DNA from: Macrosoma leucophasiata
Taxonomy: Eukaryota > Arthropoda > Insecta > Lepidoptera > Hedylidae
Direction of reading: 5' to 3'
Length of the DNA stretch: 64,000 nt
NCBI GenBank assembly: GCA_036365455.1
Contig: JAWQUS010000003.1
Location: 20,001-84,000, forward strand
Shown: one piece after another, positions 12,647 through 22,255 of the stretch
Layout: each line of letters opens with the position of its first letter
How positions within the stretch are numbered: the stretch's first letter is position 1
Notes under the pieces: model-generated
What the model was told of the DNA's origin: nothing
The model's input: only the letters and a program-made list of their open reading frames with translations
Databases searched by the model: none
Translations under genes and position numbers: made by a program

Positions 12647-12945
12647 TCTTCCTCTTCCGCTTCCTCATCCGCATCCTCTGCCTCATCCGCATCCTCTAAA
12701 TTTGCGCGTCACAATTCCTCTTCCTCCTCCTCTTCCTCATAATCACTTCCTCAACAACCCTAGTGTCCACTGCGTGGGGCCTTCTGTGAGGAAAAGTATC
12801 GCCTTATAGGAAAGGGTAGGGCCACCTGCTTATTAATTGAAGGTACTTGTTTGTCGACTATTTTGAAAAGGAAATTGGAATCGTAATAATTATATAAACA
12901 TCATTAACAATTTTAGTTCTACTATCAAGATTTATATAAATACTA

Positions 12946-13060
12946 GCTGGCCCGGCGAACTTTGTATCGCTTTAAAAGTAAAGATTAAAAAATACACTAC
13001 AGTTTTAGCGAAAGTAACAAACAGCAATTGATTTTTGAAAATTGCATGGCCTGTCCGGTT
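12946..13060 (+). mobile_element. SINE-like repeat, family 3, copy 1
   Basis: The copy begins CTAGCTGGCCCGGCGAACTT and ends near AACAGCAATTGATTTTTG. The same head and tail bound the clean insertion at 51368-51581 and resemble the inner part of the inverted structure at 54855-55050. This is a very common type of lepidopteran interspersed repeat. Confidence 0.6.
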
Positions 13061-13139
13061 TCGGTAATACATCAAAATAAAAAGTGTACGTCATAATGGC
13101 GGGCAATTGACATTTGAATGTATAAAATTATTGATTTTA

Positions 13140-13380
13140 TTTCACGAATTGTCAAAAGATACGAATTTTGCGAATACATGTTCTCGACTCCGAATAATAA
13201 TTTTTTTACGATCTTTAATTGTAAATAGGTTTCGATCGAGTCTACCGTAGACCTGTGGCAGAAAAAATGACATGTAATGTCTGTGCTTAGGTTCATAATG
13301 GCGGATGTTAAAAATTGAATATTAAAATTGTGCATTTTTAACCACTAATGTCATCAACACTACCACCATCAACTGTCTCT
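13140..13380 (+). repeat. dispersed repeat 'X', copy 1
   Basis: From TTCACGAATTGTCAAAAGAT to AACCACTAATGTCATCAACACTACC this region matches 33371-33605 with few differences. It includes CGATCTTTAATTGTAAATAG and GGTTCATAATGGCGGATGTT. In the second copy it leads directly into the CCACCA-type minisatellite; here only the first few units remain. Confidence 0.75.
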
Positions 13381-13433
13381 TATTCCTAAGACAATGTCAC
13401 TTAATGCTAAGTTTGCAAAAATGTGCGAGTGGT

Positions 13434-13866
13434 AGCTGAATAGACAAAAAACACTTAAAAGCGTAAAATAAACTCAATTAGATAATTTCATTATAGGGGA
13501 ATAAACACGTAACCTATGTATTAATTATAATAAGACAATTACTTTATTATGGGCTACGTACCCACATACTCATAGGTTTGAAGTCAGTGCCAAGGCAATA
13601 AATAGTGCGGCCCGCGCGTTAGGACTAATGTGTTGTTGCAGTACCTACTACGTTAAAGTTATCAAATACGGCTATTTGAAACGCAGTGAAATAGGCTCTA
13701 ATTTTATTTAACTTGGCACCGACTTCAAAGCTGTGAGTAGGCAGGTACGTAGCCCATATAGTAATTGTCTTATTATAATTAATATATAAGTTACGTGTTT
13801 ATTCCCTTAAAATGAAATTAGCTAATTGAGTTTATTTTTCGCTTTTAAGTGTTTTTTGTCTATTCA
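13434..13866. mobile_element. 433-bp long-TIR MITE, deletion derivative of the element at 16119-20575
   Basis: The two ends are inverted copies of each other over about 165 bp (from CTGAATAGACAAAAAACACT through AAACACGTAACCTATGTATT to TTGAAGTCAGTGCCAAG). The short centre (13600-13700) joins a left-inner segment (GTGCGGCCCGCGCGTTAGGA) found at the right end of the larger element near 20390-20410 to a right-inner segment (GTTATCAAATACGGCTATTT) found at its left end near 16255-16270. So it retains both ends and lacks the middle. No coding capacity. It lies in intron 3 of the mGluR-like gene, 150 bp before exon 4. Confidence 0.8.
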
Positions 13867-14013
13867 GTTTTAAATTTTTTTTGAAGGCGGTTTTTTTTTA
13901 TTTTAATTATAATTAATGTTATATAAGGTGCCCATGTAATCAGGCAGCTGCATCCCTGGTACATAGTTGAATGTACACAAATGTGACGTATTTGAAGTAG
14001 GAGAATGTCGCAG

Positions 14014-14159
14014 AGAGCTATGGGCAGAGCGGCATGGCGGCGTTCCGCGAGGAGGCAGCACGCGTGGGCGTGTGCGTGGCGCGCGACGAGCCGCTGCGTG
14101 CTGCGCCCTCGCCGCACGAGGTCGATGCCGCGCTCGATCGACTTTCCACCGGCCCGCAG
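14014..14159 (+). CDS. mGluR-family class C GPCR, exon 4
   Basis: Acceptor GTCGCAG (14007-14013) and donor CAG|GTCAAT (14159/14160) bound a phase 1 to phase 0 exon. With the G left by exon 3, it encodes SYGQSGMAAFREEAARVGVC and a variable helix ending RLSTGPQ. It matches the lobe-2 region of the Venus-flytrap domain (vertebrate NYGESGM...F). The Tyr in SYG corresponds to the ligand-stacking tyrosine of mGluR1/5. The upstream junction would give Glu before SYG where family members usually have Gly plus a small residue. Confidence 0.85.
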
Positions 14160-14446
14160 GTCAATTATTACCTACTGTCATTACTACATCATACTAACCC
14201 CGCCACCAAAAATGCAATAGTTCAAAAAGAAGTGGGCAGAACCGTAACGTGCCTTACTCGTTCCACCGCTCATTTCGCTCGGCGGTCTATGCTGTCGTAT
14301 TCATGATCAGCGAGCGAAGAGTGGGTACATGCAGTGTAGCTGAAATAAGATTTTTTTAAGGTTTCTAATATTTAAAGCCTCATTTGATTTTTCTAATAGT
14401 TCCGTTGTCCGTTGCTTGGCTTGGATGTTTACCGTGTGGCACACAG
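14160..14446. other. intron 4 of the mGluR-like gene
   Basis: An intron of about 290 bp with no recognised repeat, between GTCAAT and the acceptor ACACAG at 14441-14446. Confidence 0.6.
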
Positions 14447-14716
14447 GTGTGTGTGTGCTGGTGCGAGGGGCGGACGGCGCGCGCGCTGCTGACGGGGCTG
14501 GCGCGGCGCGGGGCCGGCGGGGGGGGCGGTGGGGGGGGCGGCCTGCGGCTGGTGGCCAGCGACGGCTGGGCCGACCGCCGCGACGTGGTGGCCGGCCTCG
14601 AGCGCGCCGCGAGACACGCGCTCACCGTGCGCATCCGCTCGCCCTACCTCGCGCACTTCGATCCGCACTACCATAACCTATCGCCGCACACCAACCACAG
14701 GAACCCATGGTTTAGA
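14447..14716 (+). CDS. mGluR-family class C GPCR, exon 5 (SDGWADR motif)
   Basis: Acceptor ACACAG|GTG and donor TTTAGA|GTAAGT (a strong donor) bound a 90-codon, phase 0 exon. It encodes VCVCWCEGRTARALLTGL, a nine-glycine loop, LRLVASDGWADRRDVV and ending NHRNPWFR. SDGWADR is an mGluR signature: its first Asp contacts the ligand alpha-amino group. NPWF is the conserved block just before the lobe exit. The poly-glycine tract (GGGGGG runs at 14517-14540) replaces a short loop in other family members. Confidence 0.9.
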
Positions 14717-14888
14717 GTAAGTTTCTTTATGGCCATCTGATTTACAAGAATGACATTGAACCTGTCATCTTTTTACTCACGTAGTTATAATGTATCTCTA
14801 TTGGGTTCATAAAATCGAAAATTTATATCGTGACTTGTTTTTTAGTATGTTTAGGATCGGGCGGTAAATAGTTCGTTTCTTTTTGTAG

Positions 14889-14958
14889 GAATTCTGGGAG
14901 CAAAAATTTAACTGCTCACTCGAGAGCAATTCACCAACCAACATGACACAATGTAAAG
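14889..14958 (+). CDS. mGluR-family class C GPCR, exon 6
   Basis: A small exon between TTTGTAG|GAA and AAAG|GTAGGT. It encodes EFWEQKFNCSLESNSP and ends TNMTQCK, then leaves phase 1. It aligns with the EFWQHRFQC...C segment of mGluRs, which forms a disulphide-bonded excursion. Two candidate N-glycosylation sites are visible (NCS, NMT). Codon and base usage here is ordinary, unlike the very GC-rich neighbouring exons. Confidence 0.88.
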
Positions 14959-15047
14959 GTAGGTCAGGCCGTATTCATTATTTTGGCAGTTGTACAAATT
15001 AGTTATTATCTACTATCATGAATAACATAATACACAACTTACAATAG

Positions 15048-15307
15048 GTACAGAGTCGCTGGCGAAGGACTACACGCAAGAGCCGAAGCTGGCGCTGGTG
15101 GTGCGTGGGGTGTACGCGATGGCGCATGCGCTGCACGCCATGCGCGAGGGGTGCGGGCGCGGCGGGGAGGGGCAGGTGGGGGACAGATGCTCCCTGCGAC
15201 CCTTCAATGTGTCGCTGTACAAGTGGCACCTGGCGCGCGTGCGCTTCCGGGCGCCCGATGGCGGCCTCGTAGCCTTCGACGACAACGGAGACCCACCACC
15301 CGAGTGT
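15048..15307 (+). CDS. mGluR-family class C GPCR, exon 7 (end of ligand-binding domain)
   Basis: Acceptor ACAATAG|GT completes the glycine split from exon 6. The exon encodes LALVVRGVYAMAHALHAM, a Gly-rich loop, RCSLRPFNVSLYKWHLAR and FDDNGDPPPE. YAMAHAL is a family signature and FDDNGD is the conserved turn before the last strand. At the place of PIDGRKLLDFL in vertebrate receptors the lysine that contacts the glutamate side chain is absent. The 3' end is uncertain: donors at 15306 (phase 1) or 15308 (phase 0, TGT|GTACCT) are possible. I chose the phase 0 one because it fits an acceptor at 25631. Confidence 0.8.
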
Positions 15308-15589
15308 GTACCTATATTACCTACACCACCCTGTATGCTATGAAAATGGACGTAAATAAGTAATTGGTCAGAAAAATGTGCGGTCTAAATTTTGTCTATT
15401 TCCTATCACCATTGAGCAGTGGCGGTTTCTCTGAGATGGCGCGTAAGGCGCCGCCATATCATAGTTTTTAAGCATTAAAATGTAAATAATCATATATTTA
15501 TAACCCAATTACTTTGACCTAAATGCTAAATGGTAGTGTTCAGCATTATCGTGTTCCGGTCAAGTGGTAATGTACGGCCCTGTAATTTC
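15308..15589. other. intron 7 of the mGluR-like gene, beginning
   Basis: The start of a roughly 10-kb intron (to 25631) that houses most of the DNA-transposon and LINE insertions listed below. Nothing else was recognised in this part. Confidence 0.5.
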
Positions 15590-15735
15590 CGGCACAGAGG
15601 CATAACACCTTAGACCTCAGGAGTGGTAACACATCTGCATTTTGACCTCGGTCTTTGTGTGGGTGTCTATAGGCTGCAGTTATGACTTAACATCAATGTG
15701 AACTGCATGCTTGTTTGCCACTTACATAACATAAA
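15590..15735 (-). repeat. dispersed repeat 'D', reverse copy
   Basis: The reverse complement matches the D repeat at 10484-10600 (GCATGCAGTTCACATTGATG, ACTGCAGCCTATAGACACCC) and extends further, through TGCAGATGTGTTACCACTCC and GGTGTTATGCCTCTG. These correspond to 23575-23625 on the other side of the RTE insertion. It is the most complete copy in the window. Confidence 0.65.
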
Positions 15736-16423
15736 AAAAAACCTAGGTACAATAAATAATAGCATTTTACGAGCGCTGCGGTCTTCTATCACGAACGCAA
15801 CTCGCGATTGTCGTGCCCGGTGGTTGGCGCCGAAGCTGAGGTGAGCGATGCGCTTCTGCCAGCGCATGCGGAGTCCAAACGAAGTCGTTCGCCGCCCGCG
15901 CCCGGCCTCTCGATCGCCTAGTATTACTCACTGAGTTTGAAGCGCGGATCTGGCACTGTGAATGGCGCACTACCTAACGATTTTTCGCATATTTTTTGTG
16001 ATAGTGTCGATTTGTTCAATTAAATTCAATATATTTATTTTCGAATATGGGTACATATTGAAGATTAGAAATTAAATAACCTGCGACCTCAGAATAACCA
16101 GTCCAGCCGGACTGGTAAGGGATTTAACACGTAACCTATGTATTAATTATAATCAGACAATTACTTTAATATGGGCTACGTACCTGCCTACTCACAGCAT
16201 TGAAGTCGGTGCCAAGTTAAATAAAATGAGAGCCTATTTCACTGCGTTTCAAATAGCCGTATTTGATAACTTAACCTACGGTCGGAATTTTAATTCGATT
16301 CCCGATTTGACATTTTCAGTGTTGCAACGTAGGTAATGACAACTGCTATAATAATATAGTGACGTTGCGAAATTAATCGATACGGAAATGAAATATTTCG
16401 GAATCGATTCAAATCGTTTAAAT

Positions 16424-18590
16424 AAATAATAAATAAATACTCTTTATTGCACACCAAAGACACAAGGATACATAAAAAGAAACTTAAGTATATTGTGAAA
16501 CAAAGGGCGGCCTTATCGCTAGAAGAGCGATCTCTTCCAGGCAACCCAACAAAAAAAGAGAAACTTATAACTAAGAAGGCGGGGTGTGCGACACTTTAAG
16601 AAAAAATATAAAATAGGTACACAATAACGTTAACAGACAGAGAGAGATATAACAATAGTTACAAACTGAAAACAAATTGACAGTAAACAAAGGAAGGAAG
16701 GAAATTGGAGAAGAACGATTCAAAGGAGGGTAGAGAGATAGTGAGCCTTAACTTGACGTTTAAAAGATTCAATTGTATCAATTTGCCTAATAGAGCATGG
16801 CAAGGAGTTCCACAAACGTACGGCTTGGACAGAAAATGATTTAGTATAAAAATTACTGCAATGTAAAGGAGTATTAAGACGTAAGGTTACAGAGGAACGA
16901 AGGGAGCGGGAATGGGAAAGGTATGAAAATTCAAAACTATCTCTTAAATATTTTGGGCTCTTTGGGTTAAATAGCACTGAGTACAAAAGAGAAAGAATAT
17001 GTACATTCCGGCGATGTTGAATGGGCAGCCATTTGAGCTTATTGCGATATTCGGACACATGATCATATTTGCGAAGACCAAATACGAATCTTATGAAAAC
17101 ATTTTGTAGGCGCTCAAGTTTGTTGAGTTGGCATTGGGTCAAATCAAGATAATAGACGTCAGCATAGTCCAGTATAGGAAAAAGTAAAGAATGTGCAAGC
17201 GCAATTTTAGTAGGAATAGGCAAAAAGTTACGCAGCCTTCGCAAAGAACCTACAGTGGCAAACACCTTCCTGCTGATGTCGCATAATTGAGAAGACCACG
17301 AGAGATGTTGGTCCAAAATAATACCTAAGTTTTTTACAGTTTTAGAAAATGGTATATGAATGCCGTCGAAGAGTACATGAGGTAAAGTGTCCCAGTCTAT
17401 TTTACTAACTAGCCTAGAGCTGCCAATTATAATTAATTGTGTTTTCTCAGGGTTCACTCTCAGACCAAAAGAAGTACTCCACGAAGAGATGCGTTCGAGG
17501 TCATCATTAATATCGTTGATAGCTTTAGGTAAATTGTTCAACGATGACCTAGTGTAAATTTGGAGATCGTCTGCATAGAGGTGATAGAGAGAAGAAATAT
17601 GAAGGCAAACAGAGTTAATAAAAATAGAAAATAAAAGAGGAGACAACACGCCACCTTGAGGCACACCAGCAGTAACAGTACACCAGGTCGATGAAAGTTC
17701 GTGAGCCTGAACACAATGCCGGCGGCCGTACAAGTAATTACGAAACCAATCGATTGCAAGCGGAGATATGTTAAGTGAAACTAATGTCGCTAGTAGAATG
17801 TCAAAGTCAACGGTATTAAAGGCATTACTAAAATCAAGCAATGATAATACCGTTAACTGTTGATTATCCATGCCAAAACGAATGTCGTCGGTGATTTTCA
17901 CTAAGGCGGTCGTCGTACTGTGGCCAGAACGGAATCCAGATTGTAAGGGATTGAAAAGGTCATGATTGCATAGGAAGAGGCTCAGCTGCTGATTGATAAG
18001 GCGTTCAAGGACTTTGGAAAGGAAAGGGAGTATAGAAATAGGTCTATAGTTTGCAAAACAAGTAGGGTTGTTTTTTTTGGGGAGGGGAATTATATAGGCA
18101 TATTTCCATAAACTAGGAAAGACACCAGAAGAGATGCAGGATTTAAAAATTGAAGTAATAACGGGAGAAAGGATATCTAACAAGGGAATTATCACGATTA
18201 TTTTACGACTAATTTTGTCACATCCGACGGCATTCGAACTGATCGCTAGGATGTTCTTCCTAACATCACGCTCAGCAAATTGACTAAACATGAATTCGGA
18301 GTGACTAGGAGTGGGCAACTGTGAAAGAGTGAACAAAGTATGCGTTTTTAAAACATCATCAATTGATGTGACAGTAGAGAAATGTTGATTAAGCAAGTCA
18401 ATGTCTAAATTATTAGGAAGAGAATCAGTACGAGACTTCCCAACTCCAAGTGTCTTTAGAAATTGCCAGACTTTTGCTGGATCTTCATTTTCAACTGAAT
18501 TGTGGATATGGCGCCGTTGTGAATCCCTACAAACTCTATTGCAGCGATTCCTAGATGCTACATATAATATTATTAACAACTAGTACTTGA
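16424..18590 (-). mobile_element. 5'-truncated non-LTR retrotransposon (LINE copy A)
   Basis: The - strand 3' end reads GTTGGGTTGCCTGGAAGAG, then GCGATAAGGCCGCCCTTTG and GTGTGCAATAAAGAGTATTT before a T/A-rich tail. It is the same 3' UTR type as the LINE at 61575-63890. The element is truncated upstream of the reverse transcriptase, as there is no endonuclease domain. It sits inside the long-TIR transposon. I could not fix the target duplication. Confidence 0.85.
16720..18579 (-). CDS. non-LTR retrotransposon reverse transcriptase (LINE copy A)
   Basis: An uninterrupted 619-codon frame encodes a LINE reverse transcriptase that would copy the element's RNA into the genome. Motifs in order: ANYRPISILPFLSKVLER (finger block), LLDFSNAFNTVDFDIL (motif A, catalytic Asp), TAGVPQGGVLSPLLFS (motif B), LYADDLQIY (motif C, the catalytic Asp pair) and KNLGIILDQHLSW with a thumb/C-terminal region ending FKRQVKAHYLSTLL. 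The endonuclease that normally precedes it is missing through 5' truncation. The start given is simply the first Met after truncation. It is about 60 percent similar by eye to the frame at 61587-63569, so they are sister copies of one family (jockey/CR1-like). Confidence 0.9.
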   Translation of the reverse strand: MLIILYVASRNRCNRVCRDSQRRHIHNSVENEDPAKVWQFLKTLGVGKSRTDSLPNNLDIDLLNQHFSTVTSIDDVLKTHTLFTLSQLPTPSHSEFMFSQFAERDVRKNILAISSNAVGCDKISRKIIVIIPLLDILSPVITSIFKSCISSGVFPSLWKYAYIIPLPKKNNPTCFANYRPISILPFLSKVLERLINQQLSLFLCNHDLFNPLQSGFRSGHSTTTALVKITDDIRFGMDNQQLTVLSLLDFSNAFNTVDFDILLATLVSLNISPLAIDWFRNYLYGRRHCVQAHELSSTWCTVTAGVPQGGVLSPLLFSIFINSVCLHISSLYHLYADDLQIYTRSSLNNLPKAINDINDDLERISSWSTSFGLRVNPEKTQLIIIGSSRLVSKIDWDTLPHVLFDGIHIPFSKTVKNLGIILDQHLSWSSQLCDISRKVFATVGSLRRLRNFLPIPTKIALAHSLLFPILDYADVYYLDLTQCQLNKLERLQNVFIRFVFGLRKYDHVSEYRNKLKWLPIQHRRNVHILSLLYSVLFNPKSPKYLRDSFEFSYLSHSRSLRSSVTLRLNTPLHCSNFYTKSFSVQAVRLWNSLPCSIRQIDTIESFKRQVKAHYLSTLL

Positions 18591-18781
18591 ATCGAAACTA
18601 ATTATATCAGACAATTTTATATTTCTGAATGGATAAATCGATAGATATCTTCTGAATAATATATATGACTGTTAATTATGGATCAGAGAAATTTCTTTAC
18701 TAATTGTGTGGGACATTAAAAGAATCTGATGATGCAGGAACATGAAAAAGAAAACAAGTAGGTGTATCATGAAGTTTTATT

Positions 18782-19551
18782 TTATAAATCGCCATCGCTC
18801 TCGCTATCACTGTCTGTAACATTGATTATAAATGTGTCTGTTATGTTGTCAATTAATATATCTAGCCTACTTATTTTTTCCTCTTCTTTTACAACATGGG
18901 ATACGCATTTAGACCATTCGGTAGCCGTAATTTTTTGAATGCATTCCTCAAACAAATTTCTCATGTCTGTTAATTTGAAGGTTTTATTATTTTGGGCTAC
19001 ATGCCCCTTTACCTGCGCCCATATTAATTCGATGGGGTTCAGCTCGCAGTGGTAAGGGGGCAGTCTTAAAACTGTGATCCCATGTTGAGCTGCCATTTCG
19101 TCTACAGCGTACTTATTAAAGGACTCGTTATGTGGAATTAGTTCTAAAAGAGTAGCTTTAACCATGTCTGGTTCGTAATTGATATTCTTATTTGAAAGCC
19201 AGTCTTGAATGGCAGTTTTTTTCCAGCTCATTTTCGATGTCGTTTCCAATTTTCGGGAGTGGTAAAGTGCATTATCTATCACCACAATAATTGAGTTTGG
19301 TCTTAATTTTGGTAAGACTGCAGCGAACCACTCCTCAAAACAAGCAGCATTCATCTCATCGTGGTAATCTTCACAATTTTTTTTTAGCTTCAAATATCAT
19401 GAGCCCTGCTTCCAAGAACCCTTCTTCACTTCCTATATGGCTAATTATGAGACGCTTGCCTTTTCCTGATGGATGTTTTAATCCAGTGGTCAGTCCATCC
19501 AAAAATGCTTGCCGAGATGATGTCACTTTCTTGTCCACCCATGTTTTTTTA
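18782..19551 (-). pseudogene. DDE transposase, C-terminal catalytic part (Tc1/IS630-like), broken
   Basis: On the - strand a frame opens near 19540 with TWVDKKVTSSRQAFLDG, then GKGKRLIISHIGS, and continues into 19393-18782. Catalytic landmarks: IIVVIDNALYHS (second Asp) and LPPYHCELNPIELIWAQVK (third acidic residue, Glu). These are the Tc1/mariner-IS630 (DDE_3) pattern, ending in an acidic tail DSDSESDGDL. The family normally has its first catalytic Asp just before the ETWV-like block. That block begins right at the break with the N-terminal fragment, so the first Asp is lost. It is therefore inactive as it stands. Confidence 0.75.
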
Positions 19552-19552
19552 A

Positions 19553-19852
19553 CTACTTAGTTCTTTTAGGAGTTGGCGGCGCACCTTCATTTGATTCCTT
19601 CAAAACGTTGCGAACAGAACGTGTGGTTATTCTCAATATATCAGCAACTTTAGTAATATATTCAATTTCCTTCACAACTTCGAAGTCCTCCAATTGCGCA
19701 GAAGTTTCGTTTTTCACGTATTTGTAGGCGTTGGGGATCATTACCTTTTCGGTAACAGTAAAAGCTTTCCGTGGACGTTTTTTGTTTAGGAACAATGTTT
19801 CCACGTCTTTTTGTGATGTACTTGGCTGAGGATTCATTTTGGTGGCAAACCA
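19553..19852 (-). pseudogene. DDE transposase, N-terminal DNA-binding part, truncated
   Basis: A frame from Met at about 19835 (MNPQPSTSQKDVETLF) runs through RPRKAFTVTEKVM and IEYITKVADILRITTRSVRN to a stop at 19558-19560. The last block looks like a helix-turn-helix that binds transposon ends. Upstream in-frame codons to 20047 are probably not coding. It stops just before the catalytic fragment, so roughly 100 residues between the DNA-binding and catalytic parts are deleted. It lies about 500 bp inside the right terminal repeat, as expected for the gene start of such an element. Confidence 0.6.
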
Positions 19853-20575
19853 AAACAAATAAATACTCTCAACGTTCACAAAAAACGTAATAACAAACAC
19901 AACGTAACAAAACTTTAACAAAAACTCAACAGAATAACAAAATACCGCAATGAAACAAGGCGTCCGTGCAATCAGACTGGGAGAATGAAGCTGAATGACA
20001 AAAAAAACAAAACGGCGGTGGCTGCACGAGCCCGCGCGGGTTGCCAATACAGAAAACGATCTATCTGGGCTCTTTTCTTATAAGTGTTGTTTTTAATATA
20101 ATTGAAAGAAAACATAATATGTTATTTAATAATGCAATGGTCACTAATAAATAAATAGAGTGAATAATTATGTGTTTATTTGAATAAAATCGATCGTTTA
20201 TTTTTATAATTGGTACACCAATATTATAATTACATAAACACAAAATCGCGATTCTTTACCTATTATTGGGTCCATCACTATTAGGTTAAATGTGGTATCA
20301 TTATTTTACAAAGTGACAGTAGCTAATGTCAAACGTGGAATCGAATTAAAAGTTCTGGCATAGTAGGTACTGCAACAACACAACATTAGTCCTAACGCGC
20401 GGGCCGCACTATTTATTGCCTTGGCACCGACTTCAAACCTATGAGTAGGTAGGTACGTAGCCCATATTAAAGTAATTGTCTTATTATAATTAATACATAG
20501 GTTACGTGTTTATTCCCTTAAAATGAAATTATCTAATTGAGTTTATTTTTCACATTTTAGTGTTTGCTTTTAGTT

Positions 20576-21654
20576 ATGGCTCTTCCTTTATGACGCACAA
20601 CACTATTTAGGACATCTTCTGGGAAGGCTTTGACCAGCTGCGGACATCTTTCGGCGAGAGTGATAGTGATGATGGTGATGGTGGTGGTGGTGATGACGTT
20701 GATAGAGGTGGTGATGAAGATGGAGGTGATAATGAAAATGATGATGATGACCATGACACGCATAATTTAAAAAAAAAAAAACAAAATTTAAATCATTTAT
20801 TTCAAATTGGTGTACAAGGACACTTTTGCATTGTCGGGTTATAAGCTACCTAGAGAGAATGACTTATAATAATAATCCAATAGGTATTTATAAATATCAA
20901 TTTAATAATAATATCTAACCGAAACGTGAATCATCATAATTTTTTTCAATTCCATCATAGAAGAAAAAGAAAAATCTGTTCGTCATAATCATAGTCATTC
21001 ACTTAGCAGAGTTCCAAGTGCAGGCACTACTGAGAAGAACTCCGCTACTCAACAAACTCAGCGTGTTGCTCTTTTGTCAAAACCTTAGATTTAATACAAA
21101 TATTATAAAATAGAATAAAGATAATGTGAACGTCAATGGCATATAAATGTTTGCATATAAACACATATACAAATACCCATCAACAGCTTAATATCGTGAT
21201 AGAAAATAACACCCGCAAATCACATCAGACACACAATCAGCACCCGTTCACGAGTATGACGCATGTGGCAACCATTGCTCTCCTCGACCATTTTGAAGGG
21301 AAGTGAGCACCCCGTCACACAACGCCGCCGAAGGCAAGGACATTAAAGTGAGTCTTTGACATTATTATCGGTGAACGGCTGTATCCCATCTGCCCCGGTG
21401 ACTTGGCCCGGTACCGGGGGCTGAACATACATAAAAAAAAAAATCCGGACGAATTGAGAAATTTCTTTTTTTTGGAGTCGGTTAAAAAGGGATTTGATGA
21501 TTGTTGTCTTTAGTTTTGTGGGAACCTACCATTCTATATATACATAAGTTAAATATATGAGAAAGTTCTGGCGATATAACTAGACTGACTTTCAATACAC
21601 CTGTTGCCATGTCATCATTTCCAGTGCTGGTGGTATTTTTAACTTTTTTTTTTA
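20576..21654. other. intron 7 of the mGluR-like gene, repeat-rich stretch
   Basis: It contains a GGTGAT/GATGAT microsatellite-like run at 20655-20760, AT-rich sequence, and short blocks resembling decayed dispersed repeats (20995-21080; 21240-21330). I see no coding exon here. Confidence 0.4.
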
Positions 21655-21736
21655 TGTAATGCATGTAGTTCACATTGCTGTTATGTGATGACTGCAGCCT
21701 ATCATCATCATCATCATTTCAGCCAAAAGACGTCCA

Positions 21737-22126
21737 CTAATGAACAAAGGCCTCCCACAACGAACGGTCCCGGGCCGCCCTCATCCAGCGATTGCCCGCG
21801 ACCTTCACCAGGTCGTCGGTCCACCTCGTGGGGGGCCTGCCTACGCTTCGTTTTCCGGTACGTGGTCGCCACTCTAGAACTCTTCTGCCCCAACGGCCGT
21901 CAGTCCTGCGAGCTATGTGCCCTGCCCACTGCCACTTCAGTTTCGCTATTTGGTGGGCTATGACAGTTACTTTGGTTCTCATGCGGATCTCCTCATTTCT
22001 GATTCGATCTCGCAGAGAAACTCCAAGCATAGCCCTCTCCATTGCTCTCTGAGTGACCTTGAGCCTTCTTATGAGGCCCATAGTGAGCGACCACGTTTCG
22101 GTTCCGTATGTCATCACTGGCAACAC
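21737..22126 (-). pseudogene. RTE LINE C-terminal region
   Basis: This encodes MLPVMTYGTETWSLT, QRAMERAMLGVSLRDRIRN, KLKWQWAGHIARR, GRPPTRWTDDLVKVAG and RDRSLWEAFVH, the conserved C-terminal block of insect RTE polyproteins. It is separated from the polymerase part by a frameshift. The same block recurs at 25033-25385 and 55780-56195 in other RTE copies. Confidence 0.85.
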
Positions 22127-22255
22127 ACACTGGTCAAAGACCTTCTTCTTCAGACATTGCGGTAAATTGGACGAGAAGATATAACGCAGCTTCCCGAACG
22201 CTGCCCATCCGAGTTGGATTCGGCGATTGACCTCTTTCTCGAAGTTGGACCTACC

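Larger units (their letters stand above)
10601..12762. mobile_element. non-autonomous hAT-type transposon with 8-bp target duplication
   Basis: The element begins TAGGGTTGTTGAGGA and ends with the near-exact reverse complement TCCTCAACAACCCTA. It is flanked by the identical 8-mer GTGTCCAC at 10593-10600 and 12763-12770. A short inverted terminus and 8-bp duplication are diagnostic of hAT elements. Both subterminal regions carry clusters of CTTCCGCTTCCTCAT and CCGCATCCTC words (10612-10740 and 12650-12750), as expected of transposase-binding repeats. No transposase frame exists inside. The interior is filled by other repeats (101-bp tandem at 11787-12060, repeat at 12130-12325, SINE at 12333-12646). 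Confidence 0.8.
16119..20575. mobile_element. Tc1/mariner-superfamily-like transposon with long terminal inverted repeats, interrupted by a LINE
   Basis: The left end (16119-16215) and right end (20425-20512, reverse complement) share AACACGTAACCTATGTATTA and the following GGGCTACGTACCT...GAAGTCGGTGCCAAG block. The same inverted end is found twice in the MITE at 13434-13866. At the right end homology to the MITE continues to about 20560; the left end is shorter. Inside, on the - strand, lie two pieces of a DDE transposase (18782-20047). A LINE (16424-18590) has been inserted between the left end and the transposase. Without the LINE the element would be about 2.3 kb, a normal autonomous size. 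Exact termini and target duplication are not certain. Confidence 0.7.
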
